Shown here: piece after piece, positions 25,202 to 34,464 of the stretch
Numbering within the stretch: the stretch's first letter is position 1
How the letters are laid out: every line of letters begins with the position of its first letter
Assembly (NCBI GenBank): GCA_014642895.1
Contig: BMJD01000031.1
Span: 1-55,742 of the forward strand
From: Lentibacillus populi
GTDB lineage: Bacteria; Bacillota; Bacilli; Bacillales; Amphibacillaceae
Direction: 5' to 3'
Length of the DNA: 55,742 nucleotides
Notes under the pieces: generated by a model
What the model saw: only the letters and a program-made list of their open reading frames with translations
Databases searched by the model: none
Told to the model about the DNA's origin: nothing
Made by a program: the position numbers and the translations under genes

Positions 25202-27940
25202 TTGAATCTGAATAAATTGTTTCATGGCAATTCGTTCATTAAATGGAAAAAACCAATGAACTGGATTGGCTACATCATTCTTATTGTTATATTACTTGCC
25301 GTGATTGGTTTATCCTCCGTTAAAATATTGACGGATTACATATGGATGGATTCGCTTGGATTTGAGCAAGTATTTACAACGACTTTAGGAAGCAAAATAG
25401 TACTTGGTGCAATTGGATTTGTCCTATTTGCGGCTGGTACTTTTATCACATTGTACTGGATTTTGCAGTCATACTTACGTCATTTTGATCGTCATCAATT
25501 GCCCAAAATTTTGTTGACGCGAAAATGGATAATGCTTATCATGCTTGGTATTTCCATTTTTATTGGTTTATTTGGGAGTATGCTCACACAAGGATTTGGC
25601 TGGGAAAGAGCGTTGAAGCTAATCCACTATGCCTCTTTTGAACAAACGGATCCATATTTTAATCTGGATGTTTCGTTTTACATGTTTATATTGCCGTTTT
25701 TAAAATTTGTTGTCTCGCTACTATTGTCATTAACCATCTTTTTCTTGTTGATTGAAATCGGTGCGTACTCGGTATTCCACATGTACCGATTAAGCCGTTT
25801 CGCGCAATTGCACCTTGGGATAACACTTGCTGTAATTGGATTGTTATTAGCCGGGAATCATTTGCTGGCACCTTATGAGACCCTTTTAACTAGTAAGGTG
25901 AACCTTTTTCAGGACAGCGTAATTCATGGATTAAGTTACACCGATAAAGTTATTAACATCCCTAAGGCCTACGTGCTTGCATTTGCTGCAGTGGCCGGCT
26001 CCGTTTGGATGATTATCGCTTTAATACGCGGAAAATTGCGGTCGATGGTAACTCCTGCAGCCGTCTATATTGCGCTTTTGCTTGTAGGCCAGGGAGCTTC
26101 CGCTGTCGTACAGAATTTTATCGTTTCGCCAAATGAATTTGCCAAAGAAGGTCCTTATTTGAAACATAATTTGACATTAACGAGGGCTGCATATGACCTC
26201 GATAAGGTTAAAGAAAAGGAACACCCGGGAAATTATTCGCTTAGTGAAGCCATGATTGACCGGAATAAACAAACTATTGATAACATCCGGATGAACGATG
26301 CGAGACCGCTTTTGGAAGTATATAACCAATTACAGACGTTTCGAACGTACTATAAATTTAATGATGTTGACATTGATCGCTATCAGATAGATGGGGATTA
26401 TGAACAGGTTTTTCTTGGATCGAGGGAACTTAGCACAGAGGATCTTCCGGATCAGGCAAAAACGTGGGTGAACCGTTATTTGCGCTATACGCATGGATAT
26501 GGAGTTGCAATGAGCCACGTGAACCAGGTTACCGAACAGGGGCAGCCGGAATATATGATGAAGAATCTCCCCCCGGAGGGTGTGTTGGATATTAAACGTC
26601 CACAAATCTACTTTGGGGAGGAATCCTATCAAAATGTAATTGTGAACAGTAAAGTTGATGAATTTGATTATCCTTCAGGGGATGAAAATGAGGAAACCCG
26701 GTTTGAGGCTGACAGTGGAATTCCGCTGAAGGGCATTAAACGACTATTGTTTGCGCTGAATGAAGGTTCTTTCCGGATGTTCGTATCGGATCAAATCACG
26801 GATGAAAGTCAATTACTTGACACAAGAAATATTATGGATCGCATTAAACGGATTGCGCCGTTCTTCTCCTATGACAAGGATCCGTATATTGTCGTTCGGG
26901 ACGATGGAACGCTTGTCTGGATCGTTGATGCTTATTTGACAGCGGAACGTTATCCATACGCCGAGCCTTATCAGGGCGATTCGAATTATATACGAAACCC
27001 GGTAAAGGTGAGTGTTGATGCATATACTGGTGAAGTGAAATTTTATGTCGTTCAGCCAGATGATCCATTGATGCAAACGTATCAAAATATCTTCCCGCAG
27101 TTATTTACGACAGACATACCAGAAGACATTCAGGCACATTTCCGGTACCCTGAGAAGCTATTCAAGGTTCAAGCTTCCATGTACGGAACCTATCATATGA
27201 AAAATTTGGAGGTATTTTATAATCGGGAGGATTTTTGGCAGTTCCCAACGGAGAAATATTTTAATGAAGATATCGAAATGGAACCGTATTATATGACAAT
27301 GAAGCTGCAGGAGGAAGATCAGGAAGAGTTTATTTTAATGATGCCATACACTCCGAAAAAGCGGCAAAATATGATTGCCTGGATGGGAGTTCGTAATGAC
27401 GGTGACCATTACGGAGAGTTGTTTGTCTACCGCTTTCCCAAGCAGAAGAATATTTACGGTCCACAGCAAATTGAAAATCGGATCAATCAGGACAGTGATA
27501 TTTCCAAGCAATTGAATTTATGGTCGCAGGGTGGATCCGATGTTATTCGCGGCAATTTGCTTGCAGTTCCAATTGAAGATACGCTCTTGTATGTGGAGCC
27601 GATTTATATTGAATCGTCCAATGCCACGTCACTTCCAGAAGTCAAGCGGGTTGTTTTGGCTTATGGTGACAAGATCGTGATGGAAAAAGACTTTAAAACA
27701 GCACTTGATAGTATGCTGGATTTAATTGATCCTAAGCGCCAAAAAGATGGTAAGCAGGATGATAAAAGTGATGCCAATAAACAAGAGGAGCCTGCACAGC
27801 CACTTACAAAAGCAGATGAACAATTGCAGGAGTTTGCCGATCTATTTGATGCTTATCAGAAAGCATTATCAGATGGAAATTGGGAGGAAGCCGGAAAACT
27901 TATGACTGAAATGGAGTCTAAGCTGAAGGAATATAAGTAA
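25202..27940 (+). CDS. UPF0182 family large membrane protein
   Basis: A 912-residue protein with seven hydrophobic helices in its first ~300 residues (beginning around 18-40 and 60-85) followed by a large soluble domain of about 500 residues and an acidic, lysine-rich C-terminal helix region. UPF0182 (COG1615) is widespread in Gram-positives and its function is not established. The start is TTG at 25202, 6 bases after AAGGGGGA. The length is normal for bacillar members. It is a single gene with its own promoter and terminator. Topology suggests a surface-exposed or extracellular main domain, which is an inference. Confidence 0.9.
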   Translation: MNLNKLFHGNSFIKWKKPMNWIGYIILIVILLAVIGLSSVKILTDYIWMDSLGFEQVFTTTLGSKIVLGAIGFVLFAAGTFITLYWILQSYLRHFDRHQLPKILLTRKWIMLIMLGISIFIGLFGSMLTQGFGWERALKLIHYASFEQTDPYFNLDVSFYMFILPFLKFVVSLLLSLTIFFLLIEIGAYSVFHMYRLSRFAQLHLGITLAVIGLLLAGNHLLAPYETLLTSKVNLFQDSVIHGLSYTDKVINIPKAYVLAFAAVAGSVWMIIALIRGKLRSMVTPAAVYIALLLVGQGASAVVQNFIVSPNEFAKEGPYLKHNLTLTRAAYDLDKVKEKEHPGNYSLSEAMIDRNKQTIDNIRMNDARPLLEVYNQLQTFRTYYKFNDVDIDRYQIDGDYEQVFLGSRELSTEDLPDQAKTWVNRYLRYTHGYGVAMSHVNQVTEQGQPEYMMKNLPPEGVLDIKRPQIYFGEESYQNVIVNSKVDEFDYPSGDENEETRFEADSGIPLKGIKRLLFALNEGSFRMFVSDQITDESQLLDTRNIMDRIKRIAPFFSYDKDPYIVVRDDGTLVWIVDAYLTAERYPYAEPYQGDSNYIRNPVKVSVDAYTGEVKFYVVQPDDPLMQTYQNIFPQLFTTDIPEDIQAHFRYPEKLFKVQASMYGTYHMKNLEVFYNREDFWQFPTEKYFNEDIEMEPYYMTMKLQEEDQEEFILMMPYTPKKRQNMIAWMGVRNDGDHYGELFVYRFPKQKNIYGPQQIENRINQDSDISKQLNLWSQGGSDVIRGNLLAVPIEDTLLYVEPIYIESSNATSLPEVKRVVLAYGDKIVMEKDFKTALDSMLDLIDPKRQKDGKQDDKSDANKQEEPAQPLTKADEQLQEFADLFDAYQKALSDGNWEEAGKLMTEMESKLKEYK

Positions 27941-27965
27941 TCGTAGAAGATAGATTTCGGAAAGC

Positions 27966-28006
27966 AAAGTCAGGGGAATCGGCAAACGGCCGGTTCCCCT
28001 GACTTT
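27966..28006 (+). terminator. Hairpin after the UPF0182 gene
   Basis: AAAGTCAGGGGAATCGGC and GCCGGTTCCCCTGACTTT form an 18-bp stem with one G-T pair and a small loop. It has no long T-run. Confidence 0.6.
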
Positions 28007-28137
28007 AGATGTGCTTGGTATGTGACGGAGAAGTTCCGTAAAACGATCGAGCCCCGCGGGAAATTGGAAAGGTGCCGTTAAATTCATAGGCTAAGCTGTC
28101 AGCTAATATTTTATTCGGTGGTAGTTATACAAATCTC

Positions 28138-28953
28138 CTATTCAATGCCCCCGAATTTGTTAAACGCCCCATGCATAACAGGACCAACGTACTCGTTCAG
28201 CTTCCATCCGTGTGCAATTGCTGCTGCAACAAAATCTTTGGCAGCGGCAACGGATTCTTCTACTGATTTTCCATTGGCGAGATTAGCTGTAATGGCAGCG
28301 GCAAACGAACAACCTGCCCCATGATTATAGGTTGTGGAAATTTTCTTCTCTTCAAGCAGAGTAAATTCCTTGCCATCATAAAAAAGGTCAATAGCTTTTT
28401 CATGATCCAGTGCTTTTCCACCTTTGATGACAACCGTTTTGGCACCAAGTTCATGTATTTTTACTGCAGCATCTTTCATGCCGTCAATTGTTTTAATTGG
28501 CCCCGTTTGCGCGAGCTGTCCAGCCTCAAACAAATTTGGTGTTGTGATGGTTGCGCGGGGAAGCAGTAATTCACGCATTGCATCGGTATTTTCCGGCTGC
28601 AGTACTTCGTCTTCACCTTTACAGACCATTACGGGGTCAATGACAACTTTATCCAAGTTGAATTCATCTATTTTCCGTGCACCAAGTTCGATGATTTCTA
28701 CTGAGCCAAGCATACCGGTTTTCATAGCATCGATTTTTACAGATAGGATGGTGTTCAATTGTTTTTCTACGACATCGACATCAATTGGGTATACATCATG
28801 ACTCCAGCCATTATCCGGATCCATCGTTACAATAGATGTAAGGGCGTTCATGCCGTATACTCCAAGCTCCTGGAAGGTTTTTAAATCTGCTTGAATGCCA
28901 GCCCCGCCGCTTGAATCAGAACCAGCAAGTGTAAGTGTTTTTTTCATTGCCAT
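28138..28953 (-). CDS. pdxK: Pyridoxine/pyridoxal/pyridoxamine kinase (ThiD-like)
   Basis: A 271-residue ribokinase-fold enzyme that phosphorylates vitamin B6 vitamers for salvage to pyridoxal phosphate. Family motifs are LAGSDSSGGAGIQADLKTF at the N-terminus, VVIDPVMVCKG in the middle, and the anion hole HGAGCSFAAA with catalytic-region GAGC. It is very like B. subtilis PdxK in length and sequence, more so than ThiD, although HMP kinase activity cannot be excluded. AGGGGGGA precedes the ATG. It is divergent from brnQ. Confidence 0.9.
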   Translation of the reverse strand: MAMKKTLTLAGSDSSGGAGIQADLKTFQELGVYGMNALTSIVTMDPDNGWSHDVYPIDVDVVEKQLNTILSVKIDAMKTGMLGSVEIIELGARKIDEFNLDKVVIDPVMVCKGEDEVLQPENTDAMRELLLPRATITTPNLFEAGQLAQTGPIKTIDGMKDAAVKIHELGAKTVVIKGGKALDHEKAIDLFYDGKEFTLLEEKKISTTYNHGAGCSFAAAITANLANGKSVEESVAAAKDFVAAAIAHGWKLNEYVGPVMHGAFNKFGGIE

Positions 28954-29073
28954 ATAAATTCCCCCCTATTATTTAATATAAATAGGATATAACAAATTCC
29001 CTGTAAATTAAAGAATTATTGTTTACAGTTCTTGTCGGGTATTATAGTGAGGGGAACTTATAAGTTGAATTAC

Positions 29074-29132
29074 AATATATTGCATTTCTCTGTAAAGTCT
29101 AGTAATATATAAACCACTAATATATTGCATAT
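29074..29132 (+). promoter_or_regulatory. Two GntR-type operator candidates before brnQ
   Basis: ATATATTGCAT occurs at 29075-29085 and again, extended to ATATATTGCATAT, at 29120-29132 (45-base spacing, about four helical turns). The same 13 bases occur inverted upstream of the nearby gntR gene at 31476-31488. Shared motifs before the transporter and the regulator suggest one regulon. Confidence 0.6.
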
Positions 29133-29182
29133 ACGTGCAGTAGATCCAGAAGCACAAACACAACTTAGAGGGGCAGATTGTA

Positions 29183-30538
29183 TTGAAAACTAAACTATCA
29201 TTCTCATCTTATTTCGTAGTCGGGGTCATGTTGTTTGCATTATTTTTTGGTGCGGGAAACCTTATTTTCCCAGCACAGCTCGGACAAAATGCTGGAACGA
29301 ATATATGGCCGGCAGTAATTGGTTTTTTGATTACTGGGGTTGGACTACCGTTACTTGGAATTTTAGCAATGGGTTTTTCGGGAAGCCGGAATTTGCAGGA
29401 GCTGGCAACCAGGGTTAATCCAGTCTACGCAATCTTTTTTACTTCCCTGCTTTATTTGACGATAGGTCCATTCTTCGCGGCACCACGGACAGGTACGGTT
29501 GCTTACGAGGTTGGCATTGCGCCATTTGTAGGGGAAGGATTTCAGCAAGGCGGTTTGTTACTGTTTACCTTATTGTTTTTTGCTGTTACCCTTTGGTTTT
29601 CATTAAATCCCGCAAAACTGGTTGATAATATCGGTAAAATATTAGCACCAGGAATTGTTATTCTGTTGGGAATTCTGTTATTCATGGTAATTACCCGACC
29701 AATGGGGGCTATTCAGTCACCGCAGGAGGCATACAATGAAGGGGCATTTATACAAGGCTTCCTGGAAGGATATAATACGATGGATGCACTTGCTTCCCTG
29801 GTATTCGGTATCATCGTTATCAACGCGATTCGTGCAATGGGTATTTCATCAAATCGTGGAATACTTCATGCAACAGCAAAGTCGGGACTTGTTGCAATTG
29901 CATTACTAGGTGTTATTTATGTTGGAATTGCTTATTTAGGAGCTACGAGTACAGAAGCCTTTGGGATTTTTACGACCGGGGGACCGGTTCTAAGCAGTGC
30001 AGCATCGTATTACTTTGGAACATTGGGCTCTATTCTGCTGGCAGTTGTGATTATATTAGCCTGTTTGACAACGAGCATCGGACTGACAACGGCTTGTGCG
30101 GAATATTTTCACACGTTATTTCCAAAATTCAGCTATAAAATGTTTGTTGTATTATTTGCGACATTAACATTTGTGATCGCAAACTTTGGACTTGCCAACA
30201 TTATTACTTATTCGGTTCCGGTTTTAATGTTTCTCTATCCACTGGCAATCGTCCTAATGCTTTTAACATTTTTGTCACCGCTGTTTAATCATTCACGTGT
30301 TGTCTATGTTTCTGCAACAGTTGTTACGTTTATAATTAGTATTTTTGATGGATTGAAATCGCTTTGTGATTCACTCGGGATAGATTATTTTGGATGGATG
30401 ACACCGATTGTTTCCTTCTATGAGCGGGCGCTGCCAATGTACAATCAAGGACTTGGATGGCTGCTTCCAGCTCTGGCAGTCATAGTGATTACGGGTGCTA
30501 TGATTCGTATCCAACGATTATCTACAGCAAATGCATAA
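29183..30538 (+). CDS. brnQ: Branched-chain amino acid transport system II carrier protein
   Basis: A 451-residue, twelve-helix secondary transporter of the LIVCS family, which imports leucine, isoleucine and valine with Na+ or H+. The opening GVMLFALFFGAGNLIFPAQL and SSRG-like loop (MGISSNRGILHATAKSG) are characteristic. The start is TTG at 29183, about 9 bases after GAGGGG. It is a single gene with two candidate GntR operators upstream and a convergent gntR gene downstream. Ile import and the T-box-controlled ileS are both in this window, but they are far apart and not linked by a shared signal. Confidence 0.92.
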   Translation: MKTKLSFSSYFVVGVMLFALFFGAGNLIFPAQLGQNAGTNIWPAVIGFLITGVGLPLLGILAMGFSGSRNLQELATRVNPVYAIFFTSLLYLTIGPFFAAPRTGTVAYEVGIAPFVGEGFQQGGLLLFTLLFFAVTLWFSLNPAKLVDNIGKILAPGIVILLGILLFMVITRPMGAIQSPQEAYNEGAFIQGFLEGYNTMDALASLVFGIIVINAIRAMGISSNRGILHATAKSGLVAIALLGVIYVGIAYLGATSTEAFGIFTTGGPVLSSAASYYFGTLGSILLAVVIILACLTTSIGLTTACAEYFHTLFPKFSYKMFVVLFATLTFVIANFGLANIITYSVPVLMFLYPLAIVLMLLTFLSPLFNHSRVVYVSATVVTFIISIFDGLKSLCDSLGIDYFGWMTPIVSFYERALPMYNQGLGWLLPALAVIVITGAMIRIQRLSTANA

Positions 30539-30548
30539 AGTGAAACTT

Positions 30549-30585
30549 CATTTGGTGGGGGTTTCCTTACCTCCCCCACCAAATG
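30549..30585 (+). terminator. Terminator hairpin after brnQ
   Basis: CATTTGGTGGGGG (30549-30561) and CCCCCACCAAATG (30573-30585) are perfect 13-base arms around an 11-base loop. No T-run follows. Confidence 0.65.
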
Positions 30586-30611
30586 TTAGTTGAACAGAAT
30601 CGGACCTTTAT

Positions 30612-30678
30612 GGGCAGTTAATCCCCCACTTACTTTTCATTGCTACATTCGAAAATTGATGTGGGGGTTTTACTGCCC
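30612..30678. repeat. Large inverted repeat between brnQ and gntR
   Basis: GGGCAGTTAATCCCCCAC (30612-30629) and GTGGGGGTTTTACTGCCC (30661-30678) are 18-base arms with two mismatches around a 31-base AT-rich loop. It resembles a small repetitive palindromic element more than a terminator. A terminator role for either convergent gene is also possible because GTGGGGG is followed by TTTT. Confidence 0.55.
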
Positions 30679-30740
30679 GTTAAGGCGGGATAAAAATGGC
30701 CGGTCCTCTTTTTTGATAAATAGAGGGTCGGCTTATATAT

Positions 30741-31403
30741 TTAATCAGAATTTTTAAAGTAAAACTCATCAATCGCCCGAAGCCAATTTTCCTTCATAAT
30801 TTTAGCTGCTTTTTCACTATCACGTTCTTTCATGAGTTTTATAATTGCCGCATGTTCATCGATTGATTTCTCCGTTAAGACAATTGAATTGTGAAAGAAT
30901 AGTCTCCTGACATGGGCCTGCAGTGATGCAACGATCGAGCTAATATACTGGTTATTTGCAGTATCAACAATGATTTGATGAAATTCCTCATCAATTTTTA
31001 GTGCAGAATAATAATTTTCCGAACGGATAGCTTCGGCAAAACGCTCATTTGTTGTTTCAAGTAATGCAGTAATTTTATCCGTTAGCTGAGCAATGGCCAA
31101 TTCAGCGGATAATGCTTGTAACGCGGCTAAGGGTGGAAGAAGCTCATTGATCGATTTTTTTCTGACTTCTGTTACTTGTGTTGCCTTTCCCGGGTACATT
31201 TTAACAAAGCCATTTACTTCAAGCAGCTGTAGAGATTCACGGATTGGTGTTCTGCTGACACCTAGTGCTTCGGCAAGTTCAGTGTCGTTCAATTTTTCTC
31301 CTGGCTGCAGTGTCCCATCTATAATCCATTGTTGAAGCTGGCTGAAGGCATTTTCTTTTGCTGATTTGCGGACTGGTTTGGTAAGATCGGAGGGTATCGG
31401 CAT
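30741..31403 (-). CDS. GntR family transcriptional regulator, FadR/FCD type
   Basis: A 220-residue regulator: winged helix at residues ~15-80 (KLNDTELAEALGVSRTPIRESLQLLE) and an all-helical FCD ligand domain at residues ~90-210, whose metal-binding Asp/His set includes HQII and the H of DEHAAIIK. FCD regulators respond to small carboxylates or amino-acid-derived ligands. AAGGATGA precedes the start. A copy of the motif found before brnQ lies upstream of it, so it may control brnQ and itself. The ligand is not known. Confidence 0.88.
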   Translation of the reverse strand: MPIPSDLTKPVRKSAKENAFSQLQQWIIDGTLQPGEKLNDTELAEALGVSRTPIRESLQLLEVNGFVKMYPGKATQVTEVRKKSINELLPPLAALQALSAELAIAQLTDKITALLETTNERFAEAIRSENYYSALKIDEEFHQIIVDTANNQYISSIVASLQAHVRRLFFHNSIVLTEKSIDEHAAIIKLMKERDSEKAAKIMKENWLRAIDEFYFKNSD

Positions 31404-31431
31404 ATCAATTCATCCTTATTAAATAAATTTT

Positions 31432-31446
31432 TAGGTGGGCCACCTA
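31432..31446 (-). promoter_or_regulatory. Palindrome upstream of gntR
   Basis: TAGGTGGGCCACCTA is a perfect 15-base palindrome (one central base) 29 bases upstream of the gntR start codon. It could be an operator in the 5' leader. Confidence 0.45.
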
Positions 31447-31475
31447 TATTATACATGAAAAACAATTGTATGGGA

Positions 31476-31488
31476 ATATGCAATATAT
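31476..31488 (-). promoter_or_regulatory. GntR-type operator candidate before gntR
   Basis: ATATGCAATATAT is the exact reverse complement of the 13-base motif at 29120-29132 upstream of brnQ. Its position, about 75 bases upstream of the gntR start, fits autoregulation. Confidence 0.6.
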
Positions 31489-31538
31489 CAGGATACACTA
31501 CTACCTTTAGAAAATGGCAGCTTGGGAAACGCGATTAA

Positions 31539-31567
31539 TTGACAGCAATAAAAGGATGTGATATTAA
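31539..31567 (+). promoter_or_regulatory. Sigma-A promoter of htpG
   Basis: TTGACA (31539-31544) and TATTAA (31562-31567) with a 17-base spacer. The CIRCE element begins 12 bases downstream, where transcription should start. Confidence 0.8.
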
Positions 31568-31578
31568 AATAATAGAGC

Positions 31579-31605
31579 TTAGCACTCGTATAGTCAGAGT
31601 GCTAA
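31579..31605 (+). promoter_or_regulatory. CIRCE operator (HrcA binding site)
   Basis: TTAGCACTC-N9-GAGTGCTAA, a perfect match to the CIRCE consensus bound by the HrcA repressor. It lies in the 5' untranslated region of htpG, just after the promoter. Confidence 0.95.
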
Positions 31606-31640
31606 AATGGTTATATAAACAATTGAAAGGGAGAAGCGGC

Positions 31641-33524
31641 ATGGTAAAAAAAGAGTTTAAAGCAGAATCTAAGCGGCTGTTGGAATTGATGATTAACTCG
31701 ATTTATTCGCAGCGTGAAGTATTTTTACGAGAGCTGATTTCGAACGCTAGTGATGCGATTGATAAAATTTATTATCAAGCATTAACGGATGACAATTTAA
31801 GTTTTAATAAAGAAAATTACTATATAAGAGTGGAAGCAGATAAAGAAAATAGAACACTGAAGGTTATCGATACCGGAATTGGTATGACCAAAGAAGAACT
31901 GGAAAATAATTTAGGTACCATTGCCAAGAGTGGTTCGTTGGCTTTTAAAGATGCAAATGAATTAAAGGATGGCTATGACATTATTGGCCAGTTTGGTGTC
32001 GGATTTTATGCCGCCTTTATGGTAGCGGACGTTGTTACGGTGGAAAGTAAGGCATACGGTAGTGATGAGGCATATAAATGGGAATCCAAAGGCATCGACG
32101 GCTATACGATTACGCCAGTTGAAAAGGATCAGTTAGGTACAACGATTACTTTAAAAATAAAAGAGAATACCGATGATGAAAACTATGATGAGTTTCTGGA
32201 AGAATATCGTTTAAAAGCAATTATCAAAAAATATTCCGATTTTATTCGTTATCCGATCAAAATGGATGTAACGGAAAGCAAGCTGAAAGAAGGCAGTGAA
32301 GACGAATATGAGGACCATATTGAGGAACAAACAATTAATAGTATGGTTCCAATCTGGAAGAAGAACAAAAATGAGCTGACCGAGGAAGATTATGAGAACT
32401 TTTATCAGGAAAAACGGTATGGATTTGATAAACCGTTAAAGCATATTCATCTTAATATTGATGGAACAGTACGGTATAACGCTATTTTGTATATCCCGGA
32501 AAATAGACCTTACGATTATTATTCACAGGATTATGAAAAAGGGCTGGAGCTATACTCTAATGGTGTTTTAATTATGGAAAAATGTGCCGATCTCATCCCG
32601 GATCACTTCAGCTTTGTAAAAGGAATGGTAGATTCTGAGGATTTATCGTTAAACATCTCGAGGGAAATGCTGCAGCATGACAGGCAGTTGAAATTAATTG
32701 CGAAAAATATTACTAAAAAGGTTAAAAATCAGCTGCTAAGTTTGCAAAGGGATGACCGGGAAAAGTATGAAAAATTCTATGAATCCTTTGGCAGACAGCT
32801 GAAATTCGGTGTATACAATAACTTTGGCCAAAACAAAGAAACATTGCAGGATTTACTGATGTTTTATTCTTCCAAAGAAAAGAAAATGGTAACGTTGGAC
32901 GAGTACGTTTCCAGAATGCCGGAAGAACAAAAGTATATCTATTATGCTGCAGGGGAATCGAATGAACGGATTGAAAAGCTGCCACAGACTGAAATGGTAA
33001 AAGATAAAGGCTTTGAAATCTTATATTTCACCGAGGAAGTCGATGAATTTGCGATTAAAATGTTGATGAACTATAAAGAAAAAGAATTTAAATCGATATC
33101 TAGTGGCGATTTAGGTATTGATGAGGATGAAACGGAAGAAAGCAGCGAAAAAGCAGAGAAGGACAATAAAGAGTTATTTGCAGCGATGAAAACTATTTTA
33201 GCCGATAACGTAAAGGAAGTAAGGGCATCCAAACGGTTAAAATCACATCCTGTATGTCTAGCTGCTGATGGGGAAATATCGCTGGAAATGGAAAAGGTAA
33301 TCAATGCCATGCCGGATAACCAGCAAATCAAGGCTGATAAGGTGCTGGAAATCAACGTAAATCATGAGGTGTTCCAATCGTTAAAAGATGCGTTTGCAGC
33401 AGATAATGGCAAATTGGATCTATACACTAAACTATTGTTTAACCAAGCACTACTGATTGAGGGAATGCCAATTAACGATCCGGTTGAATTTACGAACGAC
33501 ATTTGTAAAGTAATGGTTTCTTAA
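31641..33524 (+). CDS. htpG: Chaperone HtpG (Hsp90)
   Basis: A 627-residue bacterial Hsp90. The GHKL ATPase domain has [14 protein letters not shown] (Mg-binding Asn), [13 protein letters not shown] and [15 protein letters not shown]; the middle domain has the [13 protein letters not shown] segment with the conserved catalytic-loop Arg. It is an ATP-driven chaperone acting late in protein folding. The start at 31641 follows GGGAGAAG; an open frame back to 31539 would cross the promoter and CIRCE and is rejected. CIRCE control is notable because B. subtilis htpG is not in the HrcA regulon. A terminator follows. Confidence 0.95.
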   Translation: MVKKEFKAESKRLLELMINSIYSQREVFLRELISNASDAIDKIYYQALTDDNLSFNKENYYIRVEADKENRTLKVIDTGIGMTKEELENNLGTIAKSGSLAFKDANELKDGYDIIGQFGVGFYAAFMVADVVTVESKAYGSDEAYKWESKGIDGYTITPVEKDQLGTTITLKIKENTDDENYDEFLEEYRLKAIIKKYSDFIRYPIKMDVTESKLKEGSEDEYEDHIEEQTINSMVPIWKKNKNELTEEDYENFYQEKRYGFDKPLKHIHLNIDGTVRYNAILYIPENRPYDYYSQDYEKGLELYSNGVLIMEKCADLIPDHFSFVKGMVDSEDLSLNISREMLQHDRQLKLIAKNITKKVKNQLLSLQRDDREKYEKFYESFGRQLKFGVYNNFGQNKETLQDLLMFYSSKEKKMVTLDEYVSRMPEEQKYIYYAAGESNERIEKLPQTEMVKDKGFEILYFTEEVDEFAIKMLMNYKEKEFKSISSGDLGIDEDETEESSEKAEKDNKELFAAMKTILADNVKEVRASKRLKSHPVCLAADGEISLEMEKVINAMPDNQQIKADKVLEINVNHEVFQSLKDAFAADNGKLDLYTKLLFNQALLIEGMPINDPVEFTNDICKVMVS

Positions 33525-33534
33525 TTCCTGACTA

Positions 33535-33575
33535 GAAGAAGATCAATGCGATCACTGCGTTGATCTTCTTTTTTT
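33535..33575 (+). terminator. Terminator after htpG
   Basis: AGAAGATCAA pairs with TTGATCTTCT, followed by a run of seven T. It may serve the convergent DUF3298 gene as well. Confidence 0.88.
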
Positions 33576-33605
33576 ACATAAACTTGGACGGGTGCAGAAT
33601 GGACT

Positions 33606-34229
33606 TCATTGATTGCCTGCCATTTGCCCAAGCGGCCCATTTTCATTGATTATATCCTGGATGCTGTAAACGGAGATTGGAAACATTGGAAAGCCGACAT
33701 AATACGGTGTGATTTCGTATGGCTGAAAATAAAGAACAAGGGCTTTGTCAGCAATGTAATAGTCCTGGTCAGGTTCTATTCCTTTAAACGTATCCAAGAG
33801 ATCCAGATTCCGTTCCTGAATTTGCTTTTGGACAATCTCTGACAGTACGTCCACATAATCACTGCCAGGCTTAAACAAGTCTTTTAGATTAAAGTTTTTG
33901 CCAGTTTGCGTATCGAAGGTTAGTGACTTCATGATAGTTAACCCGTGTGCGTAATGATAAGCGATTGCATAATTTGTGGAGGAGAGGCTAAGTACATTTC
34001 TTTCGTTCGTTTTGATTTCATAATTACCGATCATCTCAGTAAATGAATCCGCACCTTGCTTCTGGTATTGCAGATTAATCAATGTTTGTACCTGTTGAAC
34101 GATTTCCTGGTTAATTTGTTGCTGTACCTCGGGGTTTTGTAAACCAAATAGTTGTGGGTAATGGATGGTGGTACCTTGTTGTTGATAAAGCATTGTTCGG
34201 ATTGAAACAGGTAAAGGCTGATTAGCCAT
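33606..34229 (-). CDS. DUF3298/DUF4163 family protein
   Basis: A 207-residue protein with the DUF4163 and DUF3298 pair also found at the C-terminus of RsiV and in PdaC. Recognised segments are LTFDTQTGKNFNLKDLF and the C-terminal LVLYFQPYEITPYYVGFP. Unlike RsiV it has no membrane helix, and no signal peptide is visible, so its location is unclear. In RsiV the domain binds lysozyme; that function is not implied here. AAAGGAATGATG precedes the ATG. It is a single gene between htpG and catalase. Confidence 0.82.
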   Translation of the reverse strand: MANQPLPVSIRTMLYQQQGTTIHYPQLFGLQNPEVQQQINQEIVQQVQTLINLQYQKQGADSFTEMIGNYEIKTNERNVLSLSSTNYAIAYHYAHGLTIMKSLTFDTQTGKNFNLKDLFKPGSDYVDVLSEIVQKQIQERNLDLLDTFKGIEPDQDYYIADKALVLYFQPYEITPYYVGFPMFPISVYSIQDIINENGPLGQMAGNQ

Positions 34230-34332
34230 TTCACATCATTCCTTTTATGAAGGTTATGATGTATCTTATTCACGGTCTAGGATAATGTCCATATTTTAAA
34301 TGATGTGATGATGCTATCGGCATAGTCAAAGT

Positions 34333-34362
34333 AAAAACCAGGGATCGCTATCCCTGGTTTTT
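34333..34362 (-). terminator. Terminator of the catalase gene
   Basis: AAAAACCAGGGAT and ATCCCTGGTTTTT around a short loop. It has T-runs on both strands and lies about 100 bases past the catalase stop. Confidence 0.85.
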
Positions 34363-34399
34363 ACAAAGAGACTGTTTTTTAAGGGGGTAGGAAAGTATA

Positions 34400-34450
34400 A
34401 AATTCCAGGTCTATTCAGCTTGCACCCGGGGTAGGCCACGTCCGGCTCCA
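34400..34450. repeat. GC-rich segment, possible intergenic repeat
   Basis: A GC-rich stretch containing GCACCCGGGGTAGGCCACG and CGGCTCCAGCGCC lies in otherwise AT-rich spacer just after the catalase stop. It resembles the short GC-rich repeats scattered through some Bacillaceae genomes. Only one copy is seen in this window. Confidence 0.3.
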
Positions 34451-34464
34451 GCGCCTTAGTTCAA

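Noticed and set aside
28424-28801. 125-codon frame opposite pdxK
   Set aside because: Antisense shadow of a conserved gene, low-complexity Ser/Thr-rich translation.
31539-31640. N-terminal extension of htpG by 34 codons
   Set aside because: It would start on the -35 box and run through the promoter and the CIRCE element, and the real start at 31641 has its own ribosome site.
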